Positions 1-6,889 of a stretch of DNA of 7,756 bases are shown here, piece after piece. The notes under the pieces are model-generated. The model was not told where the DNA came from. It ran no database searches and worked only from the letters and a program-made list of their open reading frames with translations. The position numbers and the translations under genes were made by a program. The stretch is from Desulfovibrionaceae bacterium. Its GTDB lineage: Bacteria; Desulfobacterota; Desulfovibrionia; Desulfovibrionales; Desulfovibrionaceae. Within the stretch, counting starts at the first letter, position 1, and each line of letters starts with the position of its first letter. The stretch is from contig CAAGJV010000154.1 of the NCBI GenBank assembly GCA_900770205.1, positions 1 through 7,756 on the forward strand, in the 5' to 3' direction.

Positions 1-7
1 TCCGATC

Positions 8-22
8 TTGCCTATCAGGCAA
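8..22. repeat. Short inverted repeat at the left edge
   Basis: TTGCCT and AGGCAA form a perfect 6-bp inverted repeat around a 3-base ATC centre. No T-run follows on the plus strand, so it does not look like an intrinsic terminator for a gene entering from the left. It could be an operator half-site pair or the base of a small hairpin. The rest of 1-165 is AT-rich and holds no gene I can support. Confidence 0.35.
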
Positions 23-105
23 AAATATTGGCTTGTAACAGGTAAAAAGCTGTTAAAAAAATATCCTATTGAAATTGTTATAAAACTGTAATTTTGCTCT
101 TTCAT

Positions 106-117
106 TGAAAATTTTCA
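106..117. promoter_or_regulatory. 12-bp palindrome upstream of the LysR gene
   Basis: TGAAAATTTTCA is a perfect palindrome centred about 55 bases before the LysR start codon, a plausible position for autoregulation. Its core GAAAATTTTC recurs in the palindrome at 4949-4962 before pyrG. AT-rich palindromes arise easily by chance, so a role as operator is only a suggestion. Confidence 0.3.
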
Positions 118-165
118 TAAAAAGAATATTGTGATACAGGCTGATCATCACGGAGACTGTAGAGC

Positions 166-1089
166 ATGACATTAAGGCAATTTGAGTATTTTTTAAAAAT
201 AGCAGACTGCGGTTCCTTTAATAAGGCCGCTCAAATGCTTTCCATGAGCCAGCAATCCCTTCAGTCATCAGTCAATTCTTTTGAAAAGCAGCTGGGATTT
301 ACTGTTTTCGTACGTTCCAGAAACGGCATTTGCCTGACACTCAGAGGAGAAAAAATACTCCAGGATATAAAAACCATTATGGACATCGCCCATGGATGGA
401 GCAATCTTAAAACGGATTCGGCCCGAAAAACCATCCGAATAGCAGGAACAGTTTCCCTCACCAATATTATTATGGACAGTCTGGTCGTCCGGTTTCAGGA
501 AAAATACCCAAATGTTGCTCTTGAAATCAACGAGGCCAGAAGACTGGAAACCGTTGAACTCGTACGCCAGGGGTCTGTTATCGGGCTTTTCGGCGCCGTT
601 CCTCCTAAAGAAATAGAACAAACCCGGGATCTTCTCCAAAAGGCCAACAGGTCTATGGAAATCATGGGAAGAGACGACTATGTCGTTTTCATCAACCATC
701 TGCACCCGCTGGCCAATCAGCAAGCCATTACCTGTGCCGATCTCTCCCGCTTTACTGCGGCACTGTACCCCCAAGATGATCATCATTTCTGCTATAATGA
801 AATCTTCCAGCATTTTTCTCAGGAGAAAGCACCCCATTATGCCTCAAAGCAAGAGAATATACTCACTCTTGTCGGGCAGAATATTTCCATTGCCGCTGTT
901 TTTCCTCAAAGCGCCATTCACAATCCGCATATCGTTAAAGAAAATCTTACGGCACTACCAGTAGCCGATTTTCCCATGCCCGGCTTCAACTGCCTTGCCT
1001 ACCCCAGTAAGCAGACGCTTTCCCCCATAGAAAAGGAACTCGTTGATATTATCGGCAGGCTATGTAAGGAACACTCCTTCCCTTCATAA
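166..1089 (+). CDS. LysR-family transcriptional regulator
   Basis: A 307-residue LysR-type regulator, the usual length for the family. The N-terminus (about residues 1-60) is the winged helix-turn-helix: it opens with TLRQFEYFLKIADCGSF, continues with a recognition-helix region around SMSQQSLQSSVNSFE, and then has the typical LGFTVFVR wing segment. A linker helix follows, and from about residue 88 the periplasmic-binding-protein-like effector domain begins (IRIAGTVSLTNIIMD, then the FQEKYPNVALEI segment expected of this fold). It is a cytoplasmic DNA-binding protein with no membrane segments. The ATG at 166 is supported by GGAGA at 152-156, nine bases upstream. The next gene on the same strand is an AEC permease about 50 bases on, so the regulator may control it. 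LysR genes are more often divergent from their target, which weakens that inference. The effector cannot be read from the sequence. The gene is visibly more AT-rich than hemB or ahbD. Confidence 0.93.
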   Translation: MTLRQFEYFLKIADCGSFNKAAQMLSMSQQSLQSSVNSFEKQLGFTVFVRSRNGICLTLRGEKILQDIKTIMDIAHGWSNLKTDSARKTIRIAGTVSLTNIIMDSLVVRFQEKYPNVALEINEARRLETVELVRQGSVIGLFGAVPPKEIEQTRDLLQKANRSMEIMGRDDYVVFINHLHPLANQQAITCADLSRFTAALYPQDDHHFCYNEIFQHFSQEKAPHYASKQENILTLVGQNISIAAVFPQSAIHNPHIVKENLTALPVADFPMPGFNCLAYPSKQTLSPIEKELVDIIGRLCKEHSFPS

Positions 1090-1142
1090 CCTTGTCCAAG
1101 ATCTCCTTTCCATCTTTTCATCAATCTTTTCCAGAGTCTTCC

Positions 1143-2069
1143 ATGATCATTTCCCTTCTTCTCGGCAAGCAGATAGCGGCCATGCTTCTTATGGTCTTCA
1201 TGGGCTATGCCATTGTACGGCTTCGCCTGCTCAAACCGCAGGACAGCTCCGTGATAGCCGCCATCGTTCTGTATGTCGTTGGCCCATGCATGATGCTCGA
1301 TGCGTTTCAGGTGGATTTTTCCGGGGAAAAACTGCACGGACTGCTTCTCTCCCTTGCCGCAGCAGCTGTTTCCCAGTCTCTGGCCATTGCCTTGAACGCA
1401 CTTATCCGCCGCCCGCTCAGGCTCGATGTGGTAGAACAGGCCTCCGCCATCTATTCCAACGGAGGCAACCTCATCATCCCCATCGTCATCTATGTCTTCG
1501 GGCCGGAATGGGTACTCTACACCAGCGGATTCCTCATAGGGCAGACAGCCCTCTTCTGGACGCACTGCTACACGCTCCTGAAGAAAAACGGGCAGATTCA
1601 TCTCAGAAACATTCTTCTCAACGTCAACATTCTGGCCATGCTCGCAGGAGCGCTTCTTTTTATCGGCAGACTCCGTTTTCCAGAAGTCATCGCCCTCTCC
1701 GTTCATGCCACAGGAAGCATGATAGGCCCGCTCTGCATGATCGTCACAGGCATGCTTATCGGCTCCGTGAATCTTCGCCGGATACTGGCCTATAAGAAGC
1801 TCCCTCTTATCGTTGCCCTCCGCCTTCTTGTCTTCCCCATGGCCACGCTTATCGTATTCCGCATCTCCGGCCTCGATTCCTGGGTGGGCAATGGAGAAAC
1901 CATTCTGCTCATCAGTTTTCTTGCCGCCGCCGCACCATGTGCCTCCACAGTCACGCAGATGGCCCACCTCTACGGGCACAACGGAGAATACGCAAGCCTC
2001 ATCAACGTTGTTTCCACCATGCTCTGCATCATCACCATGCCCGTTATGGTCTACTTCTTCCAACTCTGA
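1143..2069 (+). CDS. AEC-family (auxin efflux carrier type) permease
   Basis: A 308-residue inner-membrane transporter of the auxin efflux carrier family (Mem_trans). It is almost wholly hydrophobic, with about ten predicted membrane segments in two halves. Family signatures are visible: SNGGNLIIPI near residues 105-114 resembles the conserved N-G-glycine-proline stretch of the first half. GPLCMIVTGMLIG near 195-207 and AAAPCASTVTQMAHLYG near 262-278 match the second half. Family members move organic anions such as malate, malonate or other carboxylates; the substrate here is unknown. An in-frame TTG at 1092 would add 17 polar residues, but it lacks a well-spaced ribosome site. The ATG at 1143 opens directly with the usual hydrophobic MIISLLLGKQ, so I prefer it, although its own ribosome site is also weak. 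Only about 50 bases separate it from the upstream LysR gene, so the two may be co-transcribed. Confidence 0.9.
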   Translation: MIISLLLGKQIAAMLLMVFMGYAIVRLRLLKPQDSSVIAAIVLYVVGPCMMLDAFQVDFSGEKLHGLLLSLAAAAVSQSLAIALNALIRRPLRLDVVEQASAIYSNGGNLIIPIVIYVFGPEWVLYTSGFLIGQTALFWTHCYTLLKKNGQIHLRNILLNVNILAMLAGALLFIGRLRFPEVIALSVHATGSMIGPLCMIVTGMLIGSVNLRRILAYKKLPLIVALRLLVFPMATLIVFRISGLDSWVGNGETILLISFLAAAAPCASTVTQMAHLYGHNGEYASLINVVSTMLCIITMPVMVYFFQL

Positions 2070-2105
2070 ACGCTGTGCACGATCATCTTTTTTATTTCTC
2101 ATGAG

Positions 2106-2176
2106 GCCCCCTGCCAGGAAGCAAAGGCGGCTCTTTTCAAAATCAGGGGCAAATGTTATCTTTCTTTTTGTTTTTT
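2106..2176 (+). terminator. Weak terminator candidate after the AEC permease
   Basis: GCCCCCTG (2106-2113) can pair with CAGGGGC (2144-2150) with one bulged C, leaving a long loop of about 30 bases. A T-rich stretch follows at 2158-2176. The T-run starts several bases after the stem, so this is a poor intrinsic terminator and may be chance. It sits at the natural boundary between the LysR/AEC pair and the heme block. A TTGACT hexamer at 2175-2180 could be a -35 element for hemB, but I see no matching -10. Confidence 0.25.
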
Positions 2177-2214
2177 GACTGCATACACGCCTCTGGGCGC
2201 AAAGGATACCTGTA

Positions 2215-3213
2215 ATGACTGAATGTTCTTTCCACCGCGGCCGCAGACTGCGCCGCACCCCCGCCATCCGCAGCATGGTGCGCGAAACCTCTCTTTCCTC
2301 CGCCGACCTTATCATGCCTTATTTTGTGGCCGATACTCCCGATGAAAGCTTCCGCCAGCCCATCGCCTCCATGCCCGGGCAGTACCAGCTTTCTCTCATA
2401 GAACTGGAAAAGGAAATCGGCGAAGCTGTTGGCCTTGGCCTCAAGGCCGTGCTGCTTTTCGGCATTCCTGCTTCCAAAGACCCGGTAGGTTCCGGCGCCT
2501 ATGCCAAAGACGGCATCGTTCAGCGCGCCACAAGGATGATAAAGAAAAACTGGCCAGAGCTTATTGTCATCACAGATCTGTGCCTCTGCGAATATACCTC
2601 GCATGGACACTGCGGCATCATTGCCGAAAACGACAGAACAGGGCATGTCCTCAACGACCAGACACTCGAACTTCTGGCAAAAACCGCAGTTTCCCAGGCA
2701 GAAGCCGGGGCCGATATCATCGCCCCCTCCGATATGATGGACGGACGCGTGCTTGCCCTGCGCCATGCACTGGACAAGGCCGGCTTTGAAGAAACCCCCA
2801 TCATGTCCTATGCCGTTAAATACGCTTCCGCCTACTATGGTCCATTCCGCGATGCTGCCGAATCCGCTCCCCATTTCGGCGACCGCCGCACCTACCAGAT
2901 GGACCCGGGCAATGTGCAGGAAGCCCTGCGCGAAATGCAGGCCGACATCGATGAAGGCGCCGATATGTTCATCGTCAAGCCGGCAGGCCCCTATCAGGAT
3001 GTCATCCGCCTCATGCACGATACCTTCGATGTTCCGCTGGTCGCCTATCAGGTAAGCGGCGAATATTCTCTCATATGCGCAGCTGCACAGAACGGCTGGA
3101 TCGACCGCAAGGCCGTTATCATGGAAGCACTCACGGGCATCAAACGTTCCGGCGCAAAAATGATCATCACCTACTTTGCCGCGGAAGCGCTCCGCGAAGG
3201 ATGGATCCGCTGA
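2215..3213 (+). CDS. hemB: Porphobilinogen synthase (delta-aminolevulinic acid dehydratase)
   Basis: This cytosolic enzyme condenses two 5-aminolevulinate molecules to porphobilinogen, the second common step of tetrapyrrole synthesis. The protein has 332 residues, normal for the family, and the fold is a TIM barrel that forms octamers. The catalytic zinc site is present as DLCLCEYTSHGHCG, with Cys123, Cys125 and Cys133, so this is a zinc-type and not a magnesium-only enzyme. The two Schiff-base lysines are Lys202 (SYAVKYAS) and Lys255 (FIVKPAGPY). Glu240 aligns with the E. coli allosteric magnesium ligand. The conserved AYQVSGEY segment is at 277-284. The ATG at 2215 has AAAGGA at 2201-2206, eight bases upstream. 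Its stop codon overlaps the start of the next gene (TGATG), pointing to translational coupling. The neighbours indicate that its product feeds the siroheme-dependent heme pathway. Confidence 0.97.
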   Translation: MTECSFHRGRRLRRTPAIRSMVRETSLSSADLIMPYFVADTPDESFRQPIASMPGQYQLSLIELEKEIGEAVGLGLKAVLLFGIPASKDPVGSGAYAKDGIVQRATRMIKKNWPELIVITDLCLCEYTSHGHCGIIAENDRTGHVLNDQTLELLAKTAVSQAEAGADIIAPSDMMDGRVLALRHALDKAGFEETPIMSYAVKYASAYYGPFRDAAESAPHFGDRRTYQMDPGNVQEALREMQADIDEGADMFIVKPAGPYQDVIRLMHDTFDVPLVAYQVSGEYSLICAAAQNGWIDRKAVIMEALTGIKRSGAKMIITYFAAEALREGWIR

Positions 3214-4388
3214 TGGCCGGGCACACTGTTTCCTCTTCTCTGGGAGCATGCCACCCCGGCGGGCATCCCATGGGCCGCTCTCCCGATGGCACTCCCGGTG
3301 CCCACCCTGCCACGGCAAAACCGCGCTTTCTGCCCGATGGCTCCCCCAAATGCCGCCTCATTGCCTGGGAAGTCACGCGATCCTGTAATCTGGCCTGCAA
3401 GCACTGCCGGGCCGAGGCGCACCCCGAACCCTACCCGGGGGAACTTTCCACGCAGGAGGCAAAATCCCTTATCGACTCCTTCCCGGAAGTCGGCGAGCCC
3501 ATTATCATCTTCACCGGCGGCGATCCTATGATGCGCGCCGATGTGTATGAGCTCGCTGCCTATGCCCGCGAAAAGGGACTGCGCTGCGTCATGTCTCCCA
3601 ATGGCACGCTCATCACGCCGGAAAGCGCAAAAAAAATCAGGGAAGCCGGCTTCCAGCGCTGCTCCATTTCCATAGACGGCGCAGACGCTGAAAGCCACGA
3701 TGCTTTCCGAGGTGTTCCCGGCGCCTTCGAAGCTTCCATGCGGGGTATAGAATACCTTAAGGCCGAAGGCGTTGAATTTCAGATCAACACCACGGTAACC
3801 AAGAGCAATCTTCATTCCTTCAAGGATATTTTCCAGCTCTGTGAACGCATAGGAGCCGCGGCCTGGCATATCTTTCTGCTTGTTCCCATGGGAAGAGCAG
3901 CAGAAATACAGGAAGAAGTCATCTCCGCCGAAGAATACGAAGAAGTGCTCCACTGGTTCTACGATTTTCGCAAAACAACCTCCATGCACCTCAAGGCAAC
4001 CTGCGCCCCCCACTACTACCGCATCATGCGCCAGCGGGCCAGAGAAGAAGGCGTGACCGTCAACATGGAAAACTTCGGCATGGACGCCATGACGCGCGGC
4101 TGCCTCGGCGGTACGGGTTTCTGCTTCATCAGCCATACCGGCCAGCTTCAGCCCTGCGGCTACCTCACGCTGAACTGCGGCAACGTAAGAGAAACCCCCT
4201 TTCCTGAACTCTGGAAAAAAACGCCGTGGTTCCTCAAATTCCGCGACCAGAGCGCCTATAAGGGCAAGTGCGGCGTGTGCGAATACCACAAGGTATGCGG
4301 AGGATGCCGTGCCCGAGCCTACAGCATGACGGAAGACCCCATGGCCCAGGAACCTCTGTGCCTGTATCAGCCGAAGGCCGGCAGATAA
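3213..4388 (+). CDS. ahbD: AhbD-type radical SAM heme b synthase
   Basis: A 391-residue radical SAM enzyme. It probably converts Fe-coproporphyrin III to heme b by oxidative decarboxylation of two propionates, the last step of the Ahb pathway. The radical SAM cluster motif CxxxCxxC is Cys58, Cys62 and Cys65 within AWEVTRSCNLACKHC, and the SAM-binding GGDP is at 102-105. The C-terminal SPASM-like region holds many cysteines (297, 304, 315, 322, 353, 356, 362, 365, 383), enough for an auxiliary iron-sulfur cluster. The segment before the first cysteine (LIAWEVTRSC) matches AhbD as I remember it; AhbC usually has a different N-terminus. The relatives NirJ and AhbC remain alternatives. The first 40 residues are rich in His, Pro and Gly, with one Cys. 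The ATG at 3213 overlaps the hemB stop and has GAAGGA at 3196-3201. An in-frame ATG at 3075 lies deep inside hemB and is unlikely. Confidence 0.87.
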   Translation: MAGHTVSSSLGACHPGGHPMGRSPDGTPGAHPATAKPRFLPDGSPKCRLIAWEVTRSCNLACKHCRAEAHPEPYPGELSTQEAKSLIDSFPEVGEPIIIFTGGDPMMRADVYELAAYAREKGLRCVMSPNGTLITPESAKKIREAGFQRCSISIDGADAESHDAFRGVPGAFEASMRGIEYLKAEGVEFQINTTVTKSNLHSFKDIFQLCERIGAAAWHIFLLVPMGRAAEIQEEVISAEEYEEVLHWFYDFRKTTSMHLKATCAPHYYRIMRQRAREEGVTVNMENFGMDAMTRGCLGGTGFCFISHTGQLQPCGYLTLNCGNVRETPFPELWKKTPWFLKFRDQSAYKGKCGVCEYHKVCGGCRARAYSMTEDPMAQEPLCLYQPKAGR

Positions 4389-4409
4389 TCCCCTTGCCAG
4401 GTTAACTAT

Positions 4410-4438
4410 GCCGGGGGCAGAATTCTCTGCTTCCCGGC
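4410..4438 (+). promoter_or_regulatory. Strong hairpin between ahbD and the siroheme decarboxylase gene
   Basis: GCCGGG (4410-4415) pairs with CCCGGC (4433-4438), and inside it GCAG (4417-4420) pairs with CTGC (4427-4430), around a 6-base loop. A G opposite two Ts interrupts the two stems. CCTTTT follows at once and then the ribosome site AAGGAG at 4444-4449. The shape is that of a GC-rich stem with a short T-run, so it could act as a leaky terminator, an mRNA 3' stabiliser for hemB-ahbD, or a processing site. The pairing is seen directly; the function is inferred. Confidence 0.55.
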
Positions 4439-4455
4439 CTTTTAAGGAGCCCCCC

Positions 4456-4920
4456 ATGCCGAACGAAACCTTGGACAGTATAGACAAAAAACTGCTGGAT
4501 ATCATTCAAACGGCTTTCCCCCTGGTTTCCCGCCCCTATGAAGAGCTGGGAAAACAGCTTGGAATTTCCGAAGAAGAAGCACTTGCCCGCGTTAAATCCA
4601 TGAAGGAAAGAAAAATCATCCGCCGCCTGGGGGCAAATTTTCAGTCCGCTAAACTAGGCTTTCGCTCCACACTCTGCGGCGCTCATGTGCCGGAAGAAAA
4701 GCTGGATGACTTCATTGCCTGCGTCAATGCCCTGCCGGGAGTCACGCATAACTACCTCCGCAACCATAACTTCAATGTATGGTTCACTCTTATCGCCCCA
4801 TCATGGGAAGCAGTGTGTTCCACTCTGGAAGGCATTACTGCGCGCACCGGCATTCCCATCATGAACCTGCCGGCAGAAAAACTCTTCAAGATTCGCGTAG
4901 ATTTTCCGATGGAAGACTGA
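4456..4920 (+). CDS. ahbB: Siroheme decarboxylase subunit (AhbA/AhbB family, AhbB-like)
   Basis: A 154-residue Lrp/AsnC-like protein. Such subunits act as enzymes: AhbA and AhbB together remove the two acetate carboxyls of siroheme to give 12,18-didecarboxysiroheme. Residues 5-60 form the helix-turn-helix-like N-domain (DSIDKKLLDIIQTAFPL through IIRRLGANF). The C-terminal half is the ligand-binding fold, with the family hallmark HNYLR at 98-102 followed by His104 and NVWFTL. The short length and the TLCGAHVPEEKL and KLFKIRVDF segments fit AhbB better than AhbA in my memory, but the two subunits are similar and the letter is uncertain. No partner subunit lies in the window. The start at 4456 is fixed by AAGGAG six bases upstream. 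An in-frame ATG at 4408 would put the start inside the hairpin at 4410-4438 and is rejected. It lies 67 bases after ahbD and probably in the same operon. Confidence 0.85.
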   Translation: MPNETLDSIDKKLLDIIQTAFPLVSRPYEELGKQLGISEEEALARVKSMKERKIIRRLGANFQSAKLGFRSTLCGAHVPEEKLDDFIACVNALPGVTHNYLRNHNFNVWFTLIAPSWEAVCSTLEGITARTGIPIMNLPAEKLFKIRVDFPMED

Positions 4921-4948
4921 TTTTTCTTCCCGCAGCGATACTTTTACC

Positions 4949-4962
4949 CGGAAAATTTTCCG
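4949..4962. promoter_or_regulatory. 14-bp perfect palindrome between ahbB and pyrG
   Basis: CGGAAAATTTTCCG reads the same on both strands, in the 193-base gap between the decarboxylase gene and pyrG. No T-run follows it, so a terminator is unlikely; an operator is possible. The core GAAAATTTTC matches the palindrome before the LysR gene at 106-117. The rest of the gap (4921-5113) is AT-rich, holds no gene, and shows no promoter hexamers I would trust, though pyrG probably has its own promoter here. Confidence 0.35.
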
Positions 4963-5113
4963 ATGGCATGATTTTGTACTTTCTTTCCCTGAGGCTATCA
5001 CGTATAACGGCAAAAAGCTTATTGCGTCATCGGGGTGCCTTTCCGCTGGAAACAGAATGAAGGGTACGCTTGCTATTTAAATTTCCCATTATTTTCCATA
5101 GAAGGGCTCTTTC

Positions 5114-6763
5114 ATGAAAACCAAGTTCATTTTTGTTACCGGAGGCGTGCTTTCTTCTCTCGGAAAAGGACTGGCCTCTGCGTCTTTGGGCGCACTGCTC
5201 AAAGCCCGCGGACTTTCCGTGACCATCCAAAAGCTCGACCCTTATATCAATGTCGACCCTGGCACCATGAATCCCTTCCAGCACGGGGAAGTCTACGTTA
5301 CCGATGATGGGGCTGAAACCGATCTTGACCTCGGCCACTATGAACGATACCTCGACGTTTCCCTCTCCCAGCGCAACAACACCACGTCCGGGCGCATTTA
5401 CTATAACGTTATCAATAAGGAACGCCGCGGAGATTACCTTGGCGGAACCGTTCAGGTGATCCCCCATATCACCGATGAAATCAAGCGTACCATTCTCAGC
5501 CTTACCGAAGGAAATGATGCTCCCGATGTAGCCATTATCGAAATCGGCGGCACCGTAGGAGATATCGAGGGCCTGCCCTTCCTTGAAGCTATCCGCCAGC
5601 TCCGCACAGAGATAGGCCGCAACAACTGCCTGAACATCCATCTTACCCTTGTTCCCTATCTCCACGCTGCCGGAGAGTACAAAACAAAGCCTACCCAGCA
5701 CAGCGTCAAGGAACTTCTTTCCATCGGCATCCAGCCCGATATCATTCTCTGCCGCTGCGAACAGACCATTCCTACCGATCTGAAAAAGAAAATCGCGCTT
5801 TTCTGCAATGTGGATGAAGATGCCGTCTTCACCTCCGTTGATGTGAAAAACGTCTATGGTGTTCCTCTCAAGTTCTATGAGGAAGGATTCGACCAGAAAG
5901 TAGCCATTATGCTGCGCCTGCCTGCCCGCAATGCCGATCTTTCCGGCTGGATCAAACTCATGGACGATTTTGACGAAGCAGCCAAAAACAAAGTCACCAT
6001 TGCCATCGTCGGCAAGTATGTCGACCTGAAGGAAGCCTACAAAAGCCTGCATGAAGCCCTTGTTCATGCCGGTGTGGCCAACCATGTTTCCGTTAACCTT
6101 ACCTATGTGAATTCCGAAGAAGTCACGGCGAACAACGCAGCTTCCGTGTTCAAGCACTGCGATGGAATCCTTGTGCCCGGCGGCTTCGGCTACCGCGGCG
6201 TGGAAGGAAAGATCGAGGCCATCCGCTATGCTCGTGAGAACAAAATTCCCTTCTTCGGCATCTGCCTCGGCATGCAGTGCGCCGTTATTGAATTTGCCCG
6301 CCATGTGGCCGGGCTTTCCAAGGCCAACTCGGAAGAATTCGATCCTCTTACCGATGAAAAAGTCATTTATCTCATGACAGAATGGTACGACTTCCGCAAA
6401 AAGGCCGTGGAAGTGCGCGATGAGGCCAGCAACAAGGGCGGCACGCTCCGCCTCGGCGCCTACCCCTGCGCTCTTCTTCCCGGAACAAAAGCCGCTGAAG
6501 CCTATAAAGAAGAAACCATTTCCGAACGGCATCGCCACCGCTATGAATTCAACAATGCCTTCCGTGAAACGCTCAGCCAGCACGGCATGATCTTCAGCGG
6601 TACCTCTCCCGATGGCAACCTTGTGGAAATCGTGGAACTGCCCGATCATCCATGGTTCGTGGGCTGCCAGTTCCACCCGGAATTCAAGTCCCGCCCCATG
6701 CACGCCCATCCGCTTTTCCACGATTTCATTGCCGCATCCATGAAGCAGGCCAGGAAAAAATAA
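5114..6763 (+). CDS. pyrG: CTP synthase (glutamine-hydrolysing)
   Basis: CTP synthase aminates UTP to CTP using ATP and ammonia from glutamine, the final step of pyrimidine nucleotide synthesis, in the cytosol. At 549 residues it is full length. The N-terminal synthetase domain begins with FVTGGVLSSLGKG (Lys18) and IQKLDPYINVDPGTMNPFQHGEV. Asp72 and Glu143 (in EIGGTVGDIE) are the expected magnesium ligands. The C-terminal class I glutamine amidotransferase domain starts near residue 290. It has the oxyanion-type GGFGYRG, the nucleophile Cys384 in GICLGMQC, and the His521/Glu523 pair in FHPEF, so the triad is complete. The ATG at 5114 has GAAGGG at 5101-5106. The gene is separated from the heme block by 193 bases and closed by a strong terminator, so it is probably its own transcript. 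No truncation or frameshift is seen. Confidence 0.98.
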   Translation: MKTKFIFVTGGVLSSLGKGLASASLGALLKARGLSVTIQKLDPYINVDPGTMNPFQHGEVYVTDDGAETDLDLGHYERYLDVSLSQRNNTTSGRIYYNVINKERRGDYLGGTVQVIPHITDEIKRTILSLTEGNDAPDVAIIEIGGTVGDIEGLPFLEAIRQLRTEIGRNNCLNIHLTLVPYLHAAGEYKTKPTQHSVKELLSIGIQPDIILCRCEQTIPTDLKKKIALFCNVDEDAVFTSVDVKNVYGVPLKFYEEGFDQKVAIMLRLPARNADLSGWIKLMDDFDEAAKNKVTIAIVGKYVDLKEAYKSLHEALVHAGVANHVSVNLTYVNSEEVTANNAASVFKHCDGILVPGGFGYRGVEGKIEAIRYARENKIPFFGICLGMQCAVIEFARHVAGLSKANSEEFDPLTDEKVIYLMTEWYDFRKKAVEVRDEASNKGGTLRLGAYPCALLPGTKAAEAYKEETISERHRHRYEFNNAFRETLSQHGMIFSGTSPDGNLVEIVELPDHPWFVGCQFHPEFKSRPMHAHPLFHDFIAASMKQARKK

Positions 6764-6792
6764 TTCTTTAAGCTTCATTCATACTCAACTTT

Positions 6793-6833
6793 AAAGCACC
6801 GCTGCCATGCCAAATGCATATCAGCGGTGCTTT
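6793..6833 (+). terminator. Intrinsic terminator of pyrG
   Basis: AAAGCACCGCTG (6793-6804) and CAGCGGTGCTTT (6822-6833) form a perfect 12-bp stem. Within the 17-base loop, ATGC (6807-6810) and GCAT (6816-6819) can extend it. The T-rich tract TTTGTTGTT overlaps and follows the right arm. It lies 29 bases after the pyrG stop and between convergent genes. In the reverse direction the T-tract is weaker (TTTAAAGTTG), but it could also stop transcription from the GntR gene. Confidence 0.88.
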
Positions 6834-6889
6834 GTTGTTAAGGGCAGAACGATAAAAGCCCAAATACATCATACTATCACGATGATATT

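Noticed and set aside
1092..1142. TTG start for the AEC permease
   Set aside because: It adds 17 polar residues before the first membrane segment and lacks a well-spaced ribosome site. It is not fully excluded, because the ATG at 1143 also has a weak site.
999..2315. A 438-codon open frame on the minus strand opposite the AEC permease
   Set aside because: The product is a highly charged sequence with no domain pattern, as expected for the complement of a hydrophobic membrane protein gene.
3075..3212. A longer AhbD start inside hemB
   Set aside because: The extra 46 residues are hemB read in another frame. The ATG at 3213 overlaps the hemB stop and has a good ribosome site.
2143..3318. A 391-codon open frame on the minus strand opposite hemB
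   Set aside because: Antisense shadow of a complete, motif-rich hemB.
4408..4455. A longer start for the siroheme decarboxylase subunit
   Set aside because: This ATG overlaps the hairpin at 4410-4438 and has no ribosome site, while AAGGAG is well placed for the ATG at 4456.
3171..4505. A 444-codon open frame on the minus strand opposite ahbD
   Set aside because: Antisense shadow of a gene with clear radical SAM and SPASM-like motifs; no family likeness in the antisense protein.
4456..4920. Reading the Lrp/AsnC-like protein as a transcription factor
   Set aside because: The HNYLR motif, short length and linkage to hemB and ahbD fit the enzymatic siroheme decarboxylase family better than an amino-acid-responsive regulator.
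5027..6778. A 583-codon open frame on the minus strand covering all of pyrG
   Set aside because: pyrG on the plus strand is unmistakable with all catalytic residues. The antisense translation has no recognisable domain, and such frames arise from the strong codon bias of the real gene.
6875..6887. TATCA-CGA-TGATA inverted repeat just after the GntR stop
   Set aside because: A 5-bp A/T-rich stem without a T-run is too weak to call a terminator or operator; the hairpin at 6793-6833 explains termination in this gap.
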